Positions 1-7,756 of a stretch of 56,904 bases of DNA are shown in pieces. Under the pieces are notes generated by a model. That model searched no databases. It saw nothing but the letters and a program-made list of their open reading frames with translations, and was not told where the DNA came from. A program made the translations under genes and the position numbers. This stretch comes from Intestinimonas sp. (GTDB lineage Bacteria > Bacillota > Clostridia > Oscillospirales > Oscillospiraceae), in NCBI RefSeq assembly GCF_026169115.1, contig NZ_JAPFEA010000054.1, forward strand, positions 1 through 56,904. The letters run 5' to 3'. The first letter of the stretch is position 1. Each line of letters starts with the position of its first letter.

Positions 1-86
1 GTCCCAAACAGACCGATGAAGAAGTCCTCCCGATGCGTCTTATCCGACAGCGCAAGATCCGTCAGGTTCAAAGAAAACAGCGTCAT
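1..86 (-). CDS. Partial CDS, hypothetical protein (C-terminus outside window)
   Basis: An open frame runs off the left edge. From the ATG at 86 it reads MTLFSLNLTDLALSDKTHRE and continues, in frame, to the edge. The frame also stays open upstream of this ATG into the end of the next gene, so the true start could be earlier. It lies directly downstream of the YcxB-like gene on the same strand and may be co-transcribed. No family recognised. Confidence 0.4.
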   Translation of the reverse strand, partial: MTLFSLNLTDLALSDKTHREDFFIGLFG

Positions 87-120
87 ATCAAAGCCCCCGA
101 TCCGGTAGGTGTTTATATCA

Positions 121-930
121 TCAGGGGCCCAGAAGCCCGTTGTCGATGATCTCGACCCAGTGCTCCACCCGCTCCTTCAAAAAGTCCCGCAGGTCAGAAA
201 CCGTTCCTGCGGTCAGATCTTTTTTCTGCAAAATCAGGAATCGCTTGTCGATGATCTCCAACAGCAGATCCTGCGTCGCGAAGACGGGTTTGAATTCAGT
301 GTATGGAAACTGGGCGGACACATTCCATGATGTGTTCACAGTCATCGTTTCTTCAGAAAAGATGACCTGTATGTCAGCCTTGCCCGCCGCAAAGTCGGCA
401 CGGTCCCTGCCCGCAAGTGCCTTTCGAGCCGCCCGCTCGAAGGGGTCACACCGCCTGCGGACAAGTAGGGATGCCAGGGCGACGATCAAATATTGGGCGG
501 CCAGATATACCAGGATCGCCATCTCATCGGGATCGCCCAGCGCTGTCATGAGGAAAAAGATTCCGGCCAATAGGCTAAGGATACCCAGCGTTTTCGGCAA
601 ATACCGCCAGAGATCTACTACACCGATACCAAGGCATGACCCACCTAAAATGGCTAACAGGAGCGAGTCTGGAGTGAGAAACGCTGTGGGAAGCAATAGC
701 AGCGCCATGCCCCAGTTGACCAGCCCCAGGATCTGCCCCTTTCGGCGGCGTCTGTCCCGAAGCGCTGCGGGAGTTTTTTTCGTCCGGTTCAGCCGGTCGG
801 TCACCGCCCACAGCTTGGGGCAGACTGCACGGGAAACGAACTCCGTTCGAACCTCCAAAGCCTGACTTACCTGGGGGACCAGGGCGTCCGGTTCCAGAGG
901 AGTGCATTGAAATACAAAGTTTTCTTCCAT
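121..930 (-). CDS. YcxB-like domain membrane protein
   Basis: 269 residues with ATG start and a GAGGG Shine-Dalgarno 8 bases upstream. Hydrophobic segments lie at about residues 65-85, 88-105, 112-130 and 138-158 and look like four membrane spans. A C-terminal soluble domain from about 185 begins QVIFSEETMTVNTSWN and contains an aromatic YTEFKPVF strand. This fits the YcxB-like C-terminal domain (PH-like fold) of Firmicutes membrane proteins. The function of the family is unknown. An arginine-rich stretch (DRRRRK) precedes the first span. Family call from sequence pattern only. Confidence 0.6.
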   Translation of the reverse strand: MEENFVFQCTPLEPDALVPQVSQALEVRTEFVSRAVCPKLWAVTDRLNRTKKTPAALRDRRRRKGQILGLVNWGMALLLLPTAFLTPDSLLLAILGGSCLGIGVVDLWRYLPKTLGILSLLAGIFFLMTALGDPDEMAILVYLAAQYLIVALASLLVRRRCDPFERAARKALAGRDRADFAAGKADIQVIFSEETMTVNTSWNVSAQFPYTEFKPVFATQDLLLEIIDKRFLILQKKDLTAGTVSDLRDFLKERVEHWVEIIDNGLLGP

Positions 931-951
931 TAAAGGACCCTCATTTCTTTC

Positions 952-1089
952 CTAAACAGAGGACAATTGATAAGTAATATTTTCTTTTCCTGCTGGCCGG
1001 ACTGTATATTCCTTTAGGGTAACGATATATCCACCAGCCTCCATGCCGCTAAACATCTCAAAGCCTTTTGCGCGTTTGGCTTCTATTTT
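952..1089 (-). pseudogene. Remnant coding fragment
   Basis: Between the YcxB-like gene and the 59-residue membrane protein the minus strand holds a coding-like stretch ending at a TAG (952-954). It includes FEMFSGMEAGGYIVTLKEY and is closed upstream by a stop at about 1090. An internal ATG would give a 34-residue peptide, but it lacks a convincing Shine-Dalgarno site. It reads more like the C-terminal remnant of a larger gene. The rest of 931-1096 holds nothing else I recognise. Confidence 0.25.
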
Positions 1090-1096
1090 TTAGTTG

Positions 1097-1276
1097 CTAC
1101 TCGATGTCATCATCGTTTTTATTAGAAATAAGAGCCCCAACAAACATTCCTACTCCAAGTCCTATGGCTATTCCTAATATAGTATGATTAAATACCATGC
1201 CTAGGGCAGTTCCCACACCAACACCAATGCACATTCCATACATCATTTCATTATTTCTATTCGTGCTTTTTTTCAT
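1097..1276 (-). CDS. Small glycine-zipper-like membrane protein
   Basis: 59 residues, start chosen at the ATG at 1276 behind GGGGTG; a longer upstream reading frame lacks a better site. After a polar N-terminus (MKKSTNRNNEM) come two short hydrophobic stretches rich in Gly spaced every four residues (GIAIGLGVGMFVGAL). This is typical of glycine-zipper membrane peptides. It ends with an acidic NKNDDDIE tail. Function unknown. The 1277-1442 stretch upstream holds only AT-rich sequence, with no supported gene. Confidence 0.5.
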   Translation of the reverse strand: MKKSTNRNNEMMYGMCIGVGVGTALGMVFNHTILGIAIGLGVGMFVGALISNKNDDDIE

Positions 1277-1442
1277 GTTGTCACCCCACAAATTCTTGTT
1301 TATTTGACAGATATTCCCGGAGGATATGATATAAATAAACAAATTCGCAACAGACCATTTGATGGCACCTCTAACAGAAAAAGCAGTCCCACTTGGGGGG
1401 CGTTAGACAAAGTACGAAAATTTCATGGTAAGACCGTCTACT

Positions 1443-1973
1443 TTATGTTTTGGCCGCATCCAAAGAAGAAAGTGATACCGTGGGCGGACAATGGGATATA
1501 ATATCAATGATATGGCATTGGGTGTTGATGCGATAGTGTACCCACTTTCCCGGATAAAAACTTCCATCCTCAAGTTGCTGTGCATCTGTAATGTCGCTGA
1601 GACTCGACAGCAGTTTGGATTTTTCAAACAGGACCATATACTTCCCCCGGCCTACTTCATCAGAATCATAGGAACAGAAAGATTCATTCCTGACTTGGTA
1701 GAGAATATATTCGTGGAAACAGATCTCGTAAACGCACTGCTCGTTAATCTCTATTGGGCTGGTATTAGCCAATATTTCATGGAGTGCTTGTCTGGTGGCT
1801 TCGTCAGATTCATGAAACTCTGGAATGCGCCCGCCAACAGGCCCGATCTCCGCCGCCGCAATCACAAGGCGCAGTTCCTCCTGAAGCCCGTCGGACATGG
1901 AGATTAGGAAAGGTGCATGGCTGCCGAAAAATGTGTCAAGCGTCTCAAAGTCAAGTTTCGGGATTTGTTCCAT
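1443..1973 (-). CDS. Hypothetical protein, possible immunity-type protein
   Basis: 176 residues, ATG start with a GAGGGG Shine-Dalgarno. No membrane segment or signal peptide; the N-terminal half is acidic and hydrophobic-patterned (LDFETLDTFFGSH, LQEELRLVIAAAEIG). Its start overlaps the end of the next upstream gene by 23 bases, so the two are translationally coupled. Together with the two following genes it resembles the strings of small cytosolic proteins found as immunity arrays near polymorphic toxins. No toxin is in the window, so that is inference from pattern only. Confidence 0.55.
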   Translation of the reverse strand: MEQIPKLDFETLDTFFGSHAPFLISMSDGLQEELRLVIAAAEIGPVGGRIPEFHESDEATRQALHEILANTSPIEINEQCVYEICFHEYILYQVRNESFCSYDSDEVGRGKYMVLFEKSKLLSSLSDITDAQQLEDGSFYPGKWVHYRINTQCHIIDIISHCPPTVSLSSLDAAKT

Positions 1974-2538
1974 GAAAGCCCCTCATTTCTTCTTCAAAAT
2001 TTTTCATTGCCATCTGCCGAGTGGGAATATCGGCAAAGGTGCAGGAAAACGGTACGCCAAACAAAGGTTGGGATAACCGTTCCACCCAATGCGTCAGCAC
2101 CTTCGGGGACAGGGGCCGCTCCTCCCGGAGAAAGATCACCCCGTAATAGGGTGGTACAGCCGGGGAAATCAACTGTGTCAGCGGGACACTGCTCCTGGCT
2201 GGAGCATTACAGAAAGCCAGATCCGGCGAAAAATGCGGATAGTACAGCGCCCCGACGAACCAATCCTGCTCACCATTCCTGAGCCGCTCGGCCTGCTTCA
2301 AAAAGTTGGGATGATCCGGACTCTCCGGCTCCATAAACTCGCCGTCCTGAATCGTCTGATGGAGCGCGGGCAGGTTATAGAAGTCAAAGTGAAAAAAGAA
2401 GTCCTCCCCAGCTCCACCCTCGGTCAGACTGAACTCCGCAGCATCGGGAGCATCCCATCCATCCGCACAGCGGTAAACACACCACCAGTAGTTCCAATCG
2501 TGAATATGCAGATATTTTTCAGACTTCAATGCTATCAC
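1951..2538 (-). CDS. Hypothetical protein, aromatic-rich, possible immunity-type protein
   Basis: 195 residues with a GTG start at 2538. Aromatic-rich N-terminus (YLHIHDWNYWWCVYRC) and no membrane segment or signal. The middle contains PESPDHPNFLKQAERL and GALYYPHFSPDLAF. I recognise no domain. It lies between two other small unrecognised cytosolic proteins on the same strand and overlaps the downstream one. Confidence 0.5.
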   Translation of the reverse strand: MIALKSEKYLHIHDWNYWWCVYRCADGWDAPDAAEFSLTEGGAGEDFFFHFDFYNLPALHQTIQDGEFMEPESPDHPNFLKQAERLRNGEQDWFVGALYYPHFSPDLAFCNAPARSSVPLTQLISPAVPPYYGVIFLREERPLSPKVLTHWVERLSQPLFGVPFSCTFADIPTRQMAMKNFEEEMRGFHGTNPET

Positions 2539-2581
2539 TCATACCCTTTCTGATGCTGGACCCTCCGAGTGTGAACCTGAA

Positions 2582-2965
2582 TCATGAATCAGCCTCTTGC
2601 ACAGTTCCACAATTCAAAAGCTGGCGAACCCGTTCCACCGGAAAACAGTCCTCCAGATCTACTACTTCAAACAGGTTGGCCGGGAGTTTAGGTTCCCCAA
2701 TCAGGGCCAAATACTCCGGCACCGCACAGCGGTCAATCAGAATTTTCCCCCGGCCAGCCCAATGACGGTTGCTCTCCGCTTTTTTAAGCCCGGAAATCCA
2801 GTATTCGTCCCCATTTTCTATATCGACATAGTTAGCGTAGCATCCAATGGCCTTTTGAAAGGCGTGGTCGTTAAAGTAAATCGTTTTCTTGCTCTTTGAG
2901 GTTTTCACATATCCGATCCAAGCCGGACCATCATCGGAATAACCTGTTTTCAGCTCTATATACAT
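2582..2965 (-). CDS. Hypothetical protein of the MYIELKTGY type
   Basis: 127 residues beginning MYIELKTGYSDDGPAWIGYV, then a KTIYFNDHAF motif. Similar short proteins in Firmicutes and Bacteroidetes accessory regions have been mislabelled deoxyxylulose-phosphate synthase in databases. The sequence has none of that enzyme's features and is far too short. No Shine-Dalgarno is obvious near the ATG, although AAGGTGAG lies about 25 bases upstream. Likely cytosolic; function unknown. Confidence 0.5.
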   Translation of the reverse strand: MYIELKTGYSDDGPAWIGYVKTSKSKKTIYFNDHAFQKAIGCYANYVDIENGDEYWISGLKKAESNRHWAGRGKILIDRCAVPEYLALIGEPKLPANLFEVVDLEDCFPVERVRQLLNCGTVQEADS

Positions 2966-3044
2966 TAAATCATTTATCGTATTTATCTCACCTTTCTAAT
3001 TTTAAGCACCAGCAGGGGACTGCAACTTATATCACTTACAATGA

Positions 3045-3275
3045 TTACTCTTTGCACTCCATCCACATCAGTACTTTCCTGCATTTCGGACAGTGCCATG
3101 CGGGATAGTCTAAAACGGTTGCTTCAACGCTGACGGTTTTTCTTGTGAAGAAGCCTTTGATCCCTGTTTTCTGCCTTTCCTCATTGGAAGTGAACTCGTA
3201 CCAGTGTCCGCCGCCCTGCCCGATGCCCTCGACGGTACCCTGTTCCATTTCCATCCCGCAATCTAAACATTTCAT
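3045..3275 (-). CDS. Zinc-ribbon protein (PF20097-like)
   Basis: 76 residues; ATG at 3275 is preceded by GGAGG. Two CxxC pairs frame the protein: MKCLDCGMEM at the start and WHCPKCRKVL near the end. This is a classic split zinc ribbon, with a central GxGQGGGHWYEFTSNEE stretch. The pattern matches the small PF20097-type domain family of Firmicutes. It probably binds one zinc; its role is unknown. Confidence 0.65.
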   Translation of the reverse strand: MKCLDCGMEMEQGTVEGIGQGGGHWYEFTSNEERQKTGIKGFFTRKTVSVEATVLDYPAWHCPKCRKVLMWMECKE

Positions 3276-3341
3276 CTGCAAATCCTCCTATGGTTCTGAA
3301 AAACAAGCAAATCTTCCCGCCTTCAGACATTGACTTTCCGC

Positions 3342-3659
3342 TCATGCTGCGCCGTCCAGCATATTGATAATCGCAGAAGCCAATGCTATGAGAGCCCCTA
3401 AACCGCTCATTGCCCAAATGAGAAGGTCCGTTCTCTTTCTGCTGGATCTCCATTCACTGAAAAAATTTCCGGCGATGGCCGCGCCAAACATGGCGTTTAC
3501 ACCTTGATTAGTTTCTGCCCCGGTAATCAGGCCGCAGGAAGTAATGGCGATGAACATGAGCATTACGGCTGTATACTCAGACAAGTCACTTTTATTTCTG
3601 TTGTCGGAGGCAGACAAATTTTCTTGTTTGATGTTTGAACTGTCTTTCTCTTTACTCAT
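3342..3659 (-). CDS. Small two-span membrane protein (DUF6442-like)
   Basis: 105 residues from the ATG at 3659, which follows AAGGTGGG. A polar Asn/Ser/Lys-rich N-terminus of about 35 residues is followed by two hydrophobic segments (VMLMFIAITSCGLITG and LLIWAMSGLGALIALASAII) separated by EWRSSRKRTD. The layout recalls DUF6442-type proteins, which often sit next to HTH regulators; none is adjacent here. Function unknown. Confidence 0.5.
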   Translation of the reverse strand: MSKEKDSSNIKQENLSASDNRNKSDLSEYTAVMLMFIAITSCGLITGAETNQGVNAMFGAAIAGNFFSEWRSSRKRTDLLIWAMSGLGALIALASAIINMLDGAA

Positions 3660-3810
3660 AGCGCATCCCACCTTAACATAATTTGCAACCAGTATAAAAC
3701 TCAATTCTTACTTTCCACCATATCAACTTCTTAATAATTCTTACTTTTTGCAAGAAAACGCCAGCGACTAATAGCAAAGATCAGCCTCTGGCTTCCTACC
3801 AATAGTCACA

Positions 3811-4010
3811 CTATTTGTGCTTTGACGAAAAATATTTATACGCGTAATAAAGGATTACAAAGAAGATTCCTCCATAAATAATTTTATACAGCAAAAAGAA
3901 CGAGTTATGTCCATGAGCTATGGTATAAAATATAAAGTTACTCGAAAGATCTACATATCCAGTATCTGCATATTTTTCCCTAATCTCAGGTGCTTCATTT
4001 TGGGGAGTAA
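3811..4010 (-). pseudogene. Membrane-protein C-terminal fragment overlapping the kinase 3' end
   Basis: In a frame different from the kinase, the minus strand carries an uninterrupted coding-like stretch ending at TAG 3811-3813. It includes EIREKYADTGYVDLSSNF and one hydrophobic span (KIIYGGIFFVILYYAYKYF). It continues upstream into the kinase gene and has no credible start codon. Best explained as the tail of a membrane protein whose 5' part was lost when the kinase 3' end was joined here. The rest of 3705-3950 is AT-rich with no gene. Confidence 0.3.
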
Positions 4011-5270
4011 GAGCCGAATGGAAAAAAATGTAGCATTCTGCTCTATGTCCACTGATCCGCCATTCCGCTCCACCAGTGTCTTGACCGTCATCAGGCCAAT
4101 CTTATGGCTGGCGGCATCTGCCGGACACTTCCTCTTATGGTTCTCAATCGTAACAGAAATCTGTTCCTGTTCATCCGCTATTGTAATTATAATTGGAACC
4201 TGGGGATCTGCGTATTTCCGCAGATTAGAAAAAATATTATCGAATGCCCTGCGGATGTCCTCAATATGCAGGCGGCAAAAACATTCCGAACCAAACATGG
4301 GAAGCTGCCCCACAAGGAACCCATCTTCCTCCAGTTCGCTGCATTCCTCATACAGCAGTTGGTTCAGAAACTGCCCGCAATCAACCAGCTCTTGAAAACA
4401 GTTTGTTTCGCTATTGCGATTTACAACAAATTTGTGGAATAGCTCGTCCGTCAATACTTTCAACTGGCGGGCCTTGTCTGCGGCCTTTATCAGATAAGCC
4501 TCATACTCCGTATCCGTCAGATTCTTTTTATGAATCAATATCTCCAAGTAGCCAGTCAGCTTAGTCAAAGGCGTCCGAATATCGTGCGAAAGCGCGGCGA
4601 CCAGATGATCGCTATCAGCTCTCATTTGTTCCTCATTTTCCAACAAACTTAGCAGAGATGTTCTCATAGATTCGATTTCATTCCCCAATTCTGCGATTTC
4701 GTCCCTGCCGCCGACTTCAATCCGCCTGTTTCTGCCCGATTGAGCAGACAGGAAGACTTGTTGATAGAGTCTTTTTATGCGGTGTATGGTATAAACTGTA
4801 AACGGAATAACAATTCCCAGAAACATCAAAATGCTAATTATGATACCAGCGGTGTCCCACCAGAAGAAGTAGGAATCTCCCGGAGAGTATGAAGTGGCAT
4901 AAATGAAGCCGTCGGAACAGTTGATCGGTTCGTATTTATCTTCTTCATCCAGATTTGATTGCCTTTCTTCATAAAGAAAAGCTGGCGCTGTAAACAAAAT
5001 AATATCAGAGTTTTCCTTATTCCACCTCGTATCTGTCAAGGCATCCCTCATAGAGAGATTGTTTTCTGTTACATATTCTTGAAAGTCTTGTACGGCTGAT
5101 GCACTCTTGGCCTCCCAATATGCGTCAAACTTGGCATCGTAGAAAAACCTTTCAGCCGCCACATTAGAAATCAAATAATGCCCAAACCATGCGATGGCAA
5201 ATGCGATTGCTGCGGTCGTCAGTAATTTTATACCTAATCTTTTGGAAATCCATTCTGCCAACTTATTCAA
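3951..5270 (-). CDS. Sensor histidine kinase
   Basis: 439-residue membrane kinase. Span 1 is at about residues 15-34 and span 2 at about 138-160. They enclose an extracytoplasmic domain of about 100 residues containing DTRWNKENSDII and NCSDGFIYATSY. After a HAMP-like linker (RNRRIEVGGRDEIAELG) the HisKA motif ALSHDIRTPLT carries the phospho-accepting His near 229. The N-box is DNIFSNLRKYA near 345. The glycine box is reduced (HKIGLMTVKTLVERNGG). Its ATG overlaps the end of the response regulator by 8 bases. The last residues (HLRLGKNMQILDM) look non-native and may come from a rearrangement. Confidence 0.9.
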   Translation of the reverse strand: MNKLAEWISKRLGIKLLTTAAIAFAIAWFGHYLISNVAAERFFYDAKFDAYWEAKSASAVQDFQEYVTENNLSMRDALTDTRWNKENSDIILFTAPAFLYEERQSNLDEEDKYEPINCSDGFIYATSYSPGDSYFFWWDTAGIIISILMFLGIVIPFTVYTIHRIKRLYQQVFLSAQSGRNRRIEVGGRDEIAELGNEIESMRTSLLSLLENEEQMRADSDHLVAALSHDIRTPLTKLTGYLEILIHKKNLTDTEYEAYLIKAADKARQLKVLTDELFHKFVVNRNSETNCFQELVDCGQFLNQLLYEECSELEEDGFLVGQLPMFGSECFCRLHIEDIRRAFDNIFSNLRKYADPQVPIIITIADEQEQISVTIENHKRKCPADAASHKIGLMTVKTLVERNGGSVDIEQNATFFSIRLLLPKMKHLRLGKNMQILDM

Positions 5271-5976
5271 TACGATACCCCTTTCCCCACACCGTTACAA
5301 GGTGGACAGGATGGTGAGGGTCATCCTCAATTTTGCTCCGCAGCCGACGGATGAAAACCATGATGGAATTACTATCCCCGGAATGAAACGGTTCTTCCCA
5401 AATGCTTTCATATATATTTTGAGCTGAGAAAGCTTGACCGGGATGGGCGAGCAACAGACGCAATATGCGATATTCTGTTGAGGTCAACTCCAGCTCTTTC
5501 CCGCATTTCCACGCCATATTGCGGCAACAGTCAATACGCAGCTCTCCCCATTCGATATACTCGGATTTTCTTGTATGGACTTTCTTCCCTTGATAGACCG
5601 TATATCTTCGCAGTAGTCCTTTCACGCGAGCAATCAGCTCAGGATAGGAAAACGGTTTGGCTAAGTAATCGTCACCACCGGAGGAATATCCCAGCACAAG
5701 ATCGGAACTTTGAGTCCTTGCGGTCAGGAACAGAATCGGCACATTGGATAACTCACGAATCACCCGGCTTACCTGATACCCAGATATACCAGGCATCATT
5801 ACATCAAGAATAATCAAATCAATGTTGGCTGACAGAGCTTTTAATGCTTCTTCACCAGACCCAGCCTCAATTATTTCAAAATTTTCATTTGAGAGAAGAA
5901 CTGAAATAACCTCTCTTATTTCTTTATCATCGTCAACTATCATAATGCGCGTTTTTTCGCCTATAATGTTTTTCAT
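5263..5976 (-). CDS. OmpR-family response regulator
   Basis: 237 residues: receiver domain at about 10-125 with the acidic pair MIVDDD, phospho-acceptor Asp near 57 in LIILDVMMPG, and Lys in LAKPFSYPEL; then a winged-helix DNA-binding domain ending VTVWGKGYRIE. ATG preceded by GGAGG. Upstream (5977-6090) a perfect palindrome AAGTTGCAACTT (6011-6022) may be a regulator site. It forms one operon with the kinase. The target genes are not evident; no transporter or resistance gene is adjacent. Confidence 0.93.
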   Translation of the reverse strand: MKNIIGEKTRIMIVDDDKEIREVISVLLSNENFEIIEAGSGEEALKALSANIDLIILDVMMPGISGYQVSRVIRELSNVPILFLTARTQSSDLVLGYSSGGDDYLAKPFSYPELIARVKGLLRRYTVYQGKKVHTRKSEYIEWGELRIDCCRNMAWKCGKELELTSTEYRILRLLLAHPGQAFSAQNIYESIWEEPFHSGDSNSIMVFIRRLRSKIEDDPHHPVHLVTVWGKGYRIE

Positions 5977-6010
5977 AACCAGCCTCCGCGGATATGAGTT
6001 ATGTTATCAT

Positions 6011-6022
6011 AAGTTGCAACTT
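6011..6022. promoter_or_regulatory. Palindrome upstream of the two-component operon
   Basis: Perfect 12-base palindrome AAGTTGCAACTT, about 35 bases upstream of the regulator start codon, in an AT-rich intergenic region. A plausible protein-binding site, but short enough to be coincidental. Confidence 0.25.
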
Positions 6023-6090
6023 TACACTTTAAGATTGTAACACATAATCTTTAGCTGCAATAGAGTATAAATGCTGACATTTTCTTAATA

Positions 6091-6639
6091 TTAGTAATCC
6101 TTTGTCCCATTTTTGACTGCTGCTGTATCGGGGTTTATAAGCATAATTGCGAGTTTTCCTTTTTCTGCATATCTCACCGTCTGCATTGTCCCAGACCGTA
6201 AACTCCGCTCATTGTCATAAACTGCTACAAGGAAGTCGGCATGATCCACCATGTAGCAGTTCCGTTTGATATAGCTCTCCCGGCAGTCCTCTTTCCCCAC
6301 AATCACGCAGTCGGAACACATCCGCAGGAGAAAGTCCATCCGGCGTTTGCTCCGCTCATCCCACTTGGCATCGTGGCCCTCGAAGGGCAGCACCACCACC
6401 AGCTCTATATCCCCATAGCCCGGCTGTTCTTTCAGCCGCAGGATCAGCTCACCGGCCCACATATCCACGCCCAGGGCGCCGCCCACATAATACCGGCGCA
6501 CCCCCTGTTCATCGTACAGCCTCTTGAACTGCTCGAACATAGCCCGCTTTATCTTTTTGCACAGCGAATAGTCCTCGCTGTATTTGAACTTGAACCGGCT
6601 CGGCCGGTGCCCTGTTACGGCGCAGGCAGTCTGCCGCAT
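6091..6639 (-). CDS. SLOG-family protein (YpsA/DUF1273-like)
   Basis: 182 residues from the ATG at 6639, chosen because GAGGGTGA lies just upstream. The N-terminus CAVTGHRPSRFKF and the glycine-rich YYVGGALGVDMWAGE are characteristic of the YpsA/DUF1273 branch of the SLOG Rossmann superfamily, which binds nucleotides or nucleotide-derived ligands. C-terminal half contains DHADFLVAVYDNERSLRSGT. These proteins are frequent ICE and prophage cargo, with suggested nucleotide-sensing or defence roles. Divergent from the XRE regulator. Confidence 0.8.
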   Translation of the reverse strand: MRQTACAVTGHRPSRFKFKYSEDYSLCKKIKRAMFEQFKRLYDEQGVRRYYVGGALGVDMWAGELILRLKEQPGYGDIELVVVLPFEGHDAKWDERSKRRMDFLLRMCSDCVIVGKEDCRESYIKRNCYMVDHADFLVAVYDNERSLRSGTMQTVRYAEKGKLAIMLINPDTAAVKNGTKDY

Positions 6640-6663
6640 AGAATCACCCTCTTGTCCATACAT

Positions 6664-6803
6664 TTTCTTCTTTTACACGCATACAAAGCTAAAACAGCGT
6701 AAATAATGTGTCATAAGCAGCGGTATATGGAGAATTATAACACAATCAATGTTCCTTATCCAGAAAACCTTTCTGCTATGCTAATGGGTAGTGAGGTGAA
6801 AGT
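6664..6803. promoter_or_regulatory. Divergent intergenic region between the SLOG gene and the XRE regulator
   Basis: A 140-base AT-rich region between two divergent starts. On the minus strand a perfect TATAAT (6734-6739) is a likely -10 for the SLOG gene, although no good -35 is visible. On the plus strand GAGGTGA sits 4 bases before the XRE start. The XRE protein probably binds here, as usual for divergent regulators. Confidence 0.35.
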
Positions 6804-7112
6804 ATGGATGAGGCATTTATCCGCAGCCGGATCACGGAACTGCGGCTGAAAAAAGGTGTGTCAGAATATCAAATGAGCTTGGACTTAGGGCAAAACCGCA
6901 GCTACATCCAGGCGATTTCTTCCGGCCGGGCACTCCCATCCATGAAGCAGTTTCTCAATATCTGTGAATATTTCGAGATCACTCCGCTCCAATTCTTCGA
7001 TTCCGAGGAAGTTAACCCACAGCTTATGAAAAAAGCGTTGGACGGCATGAGAACACTGAAGGACGAGGATCTAATCATGCTGATCGGCTTTATCAACCGG
7101 CTGCAATCCTGA
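6804..7112 (+). CDS. XRE-family helix-turn-helix regulator
   Basis: 102 residues. An N-terminal HTH_XRE domain occupies about 5-62 (SRITELRLKKGVSEYQMSLD, then QNRSYIQAISSGRALPSMKQ). The C-terminal tail LKDEDLIMLIGFINRLQS is typical of small ICE repressors of this type. It is the only clearly supported plus-strand gene in the element. Likely controls itself and the divergent SLOG gene. Confidence 0.88.
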   Translation: MDEAFIRSRITELRLKKGVSEYQMSLDLGQNRSYIQAISSGRALPSMKQFLNICEYFEITPLQFFDSEEVNPQLMKKALDGMRTLKDEDLIMLIGFINRLQS

Positions 7113-7116
7113 CAAG

Positions 7117-7146
7117 GCGGGGGCTGAGGCCCCTGCTTTTATTTTT
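7117..7146 (+). terminator. Rho-independent terminator after the XRE gene
   Basis: GC-rich hairpin (GCGGGGGC, loop TGAG, GCCCCTGC, one mismatch) followed by a T-rich run, 4 bases after the XRE stop codon. Confidence 0.75.
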
Positions 7147-7208
7147 CGTTTTTGAGGAAGGTCTATTACTTTTCTTTTCATCGGTAAGTATCTGTTCCCC
7201 TGTACGGT

Positions 7209-7724
7209 TCAAGGGGGTACAAAAATGGACTGCCCCCCAGTCCACACAGCATCCGGGCGGCAAAAATGCCGCCCGGTCTTTCTTTCAAGCCCATTGGCAA
7301 AGGAATAAGCCGGAAAAAGAAAAAAGGCGGACTGCTCCCCAGGTGTGGAATCCAACATGGGAGAAAGGCTATCTTCGGGTTTATCTGCTTCTTCGTCCGG
7401 CATAGGCGGTTCCGGTTCGGTGGGCTGCTCCGGTTCGGGCGGCTGCGGCGCCTCGGCACAAAGGGTATAGAGATTACTGGTCTGGCCGCCGTTTTTGCGC
7501 TCGTCAAACCGGGCCTGCTTGACAATGTAGCCAGCTTCCACCAGCTCGTCCAGCGCCCGCTTGACCGTGGAAATGCCATAGCCGCACTTGGCGGCTATGG
7601 TCTTGATGGAGGGAAAACACTCGCCCTCCTTGTTACAATGCAGGACAAGGACTTGAAGCACCAGCCGCGCCCTCGGCCGCAATTCAGAAGAAAACGCCCT
7701 CTCCATGTATTCAAACTTTGCCAT
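7209..7724 (-). CDS. Winged-helix domain protein (replication-initiator-like)
   Basis: 171 residues, ATG behind GGGAGG. Residues 1-90 form a helix-turn-helix domain (PSIKTIAAKCGYGISTVKRA, then LVEAGYIVKQARFDE) like the N-terminal winged helix of ICE and plasmid replication initiators. Then comes a Pro/Glu-rich linker (PEPEQPTEPEPPMP). The last 50 residues look unstructured and include a perfect 9-base inverted repeat in the DNA (7254-7277). Last gene of the long minus-strand block. Confidence 0.65.
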   Translation of the reverse strand: MAKFEYMERAFSSELRPRARLVLQVLVLHCNKEGECFPSIKTIAAKCGYGISTVKRALDELVEAGYIVKQARFDERKNGGQTSNLYTLCAEAPQPPEPEQPTEPEPPMPDEEADKPEDSLSPMLDSTPGEQSAFFLFPAYSFANGLERKTGRHFCRPDAVWTGGQSIFVPP

Positions 7725-7756
7725 TCTGTGATCCTCCCATTCTGATATTCTCTTTG

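Noticed and set aside
1304-1501. Plus-strand small gene
   Set aside because: It would need a TTG start without a good site and overlaps the 3' end of a better-supported minus-strand gene.
7254-7277. Perfect GC-rich inverted repeat as a terminator
   Set aside because: No T run on the minus strand and it lies inside the winged-helix coding sequence; listed only as a palindrome in that entry.
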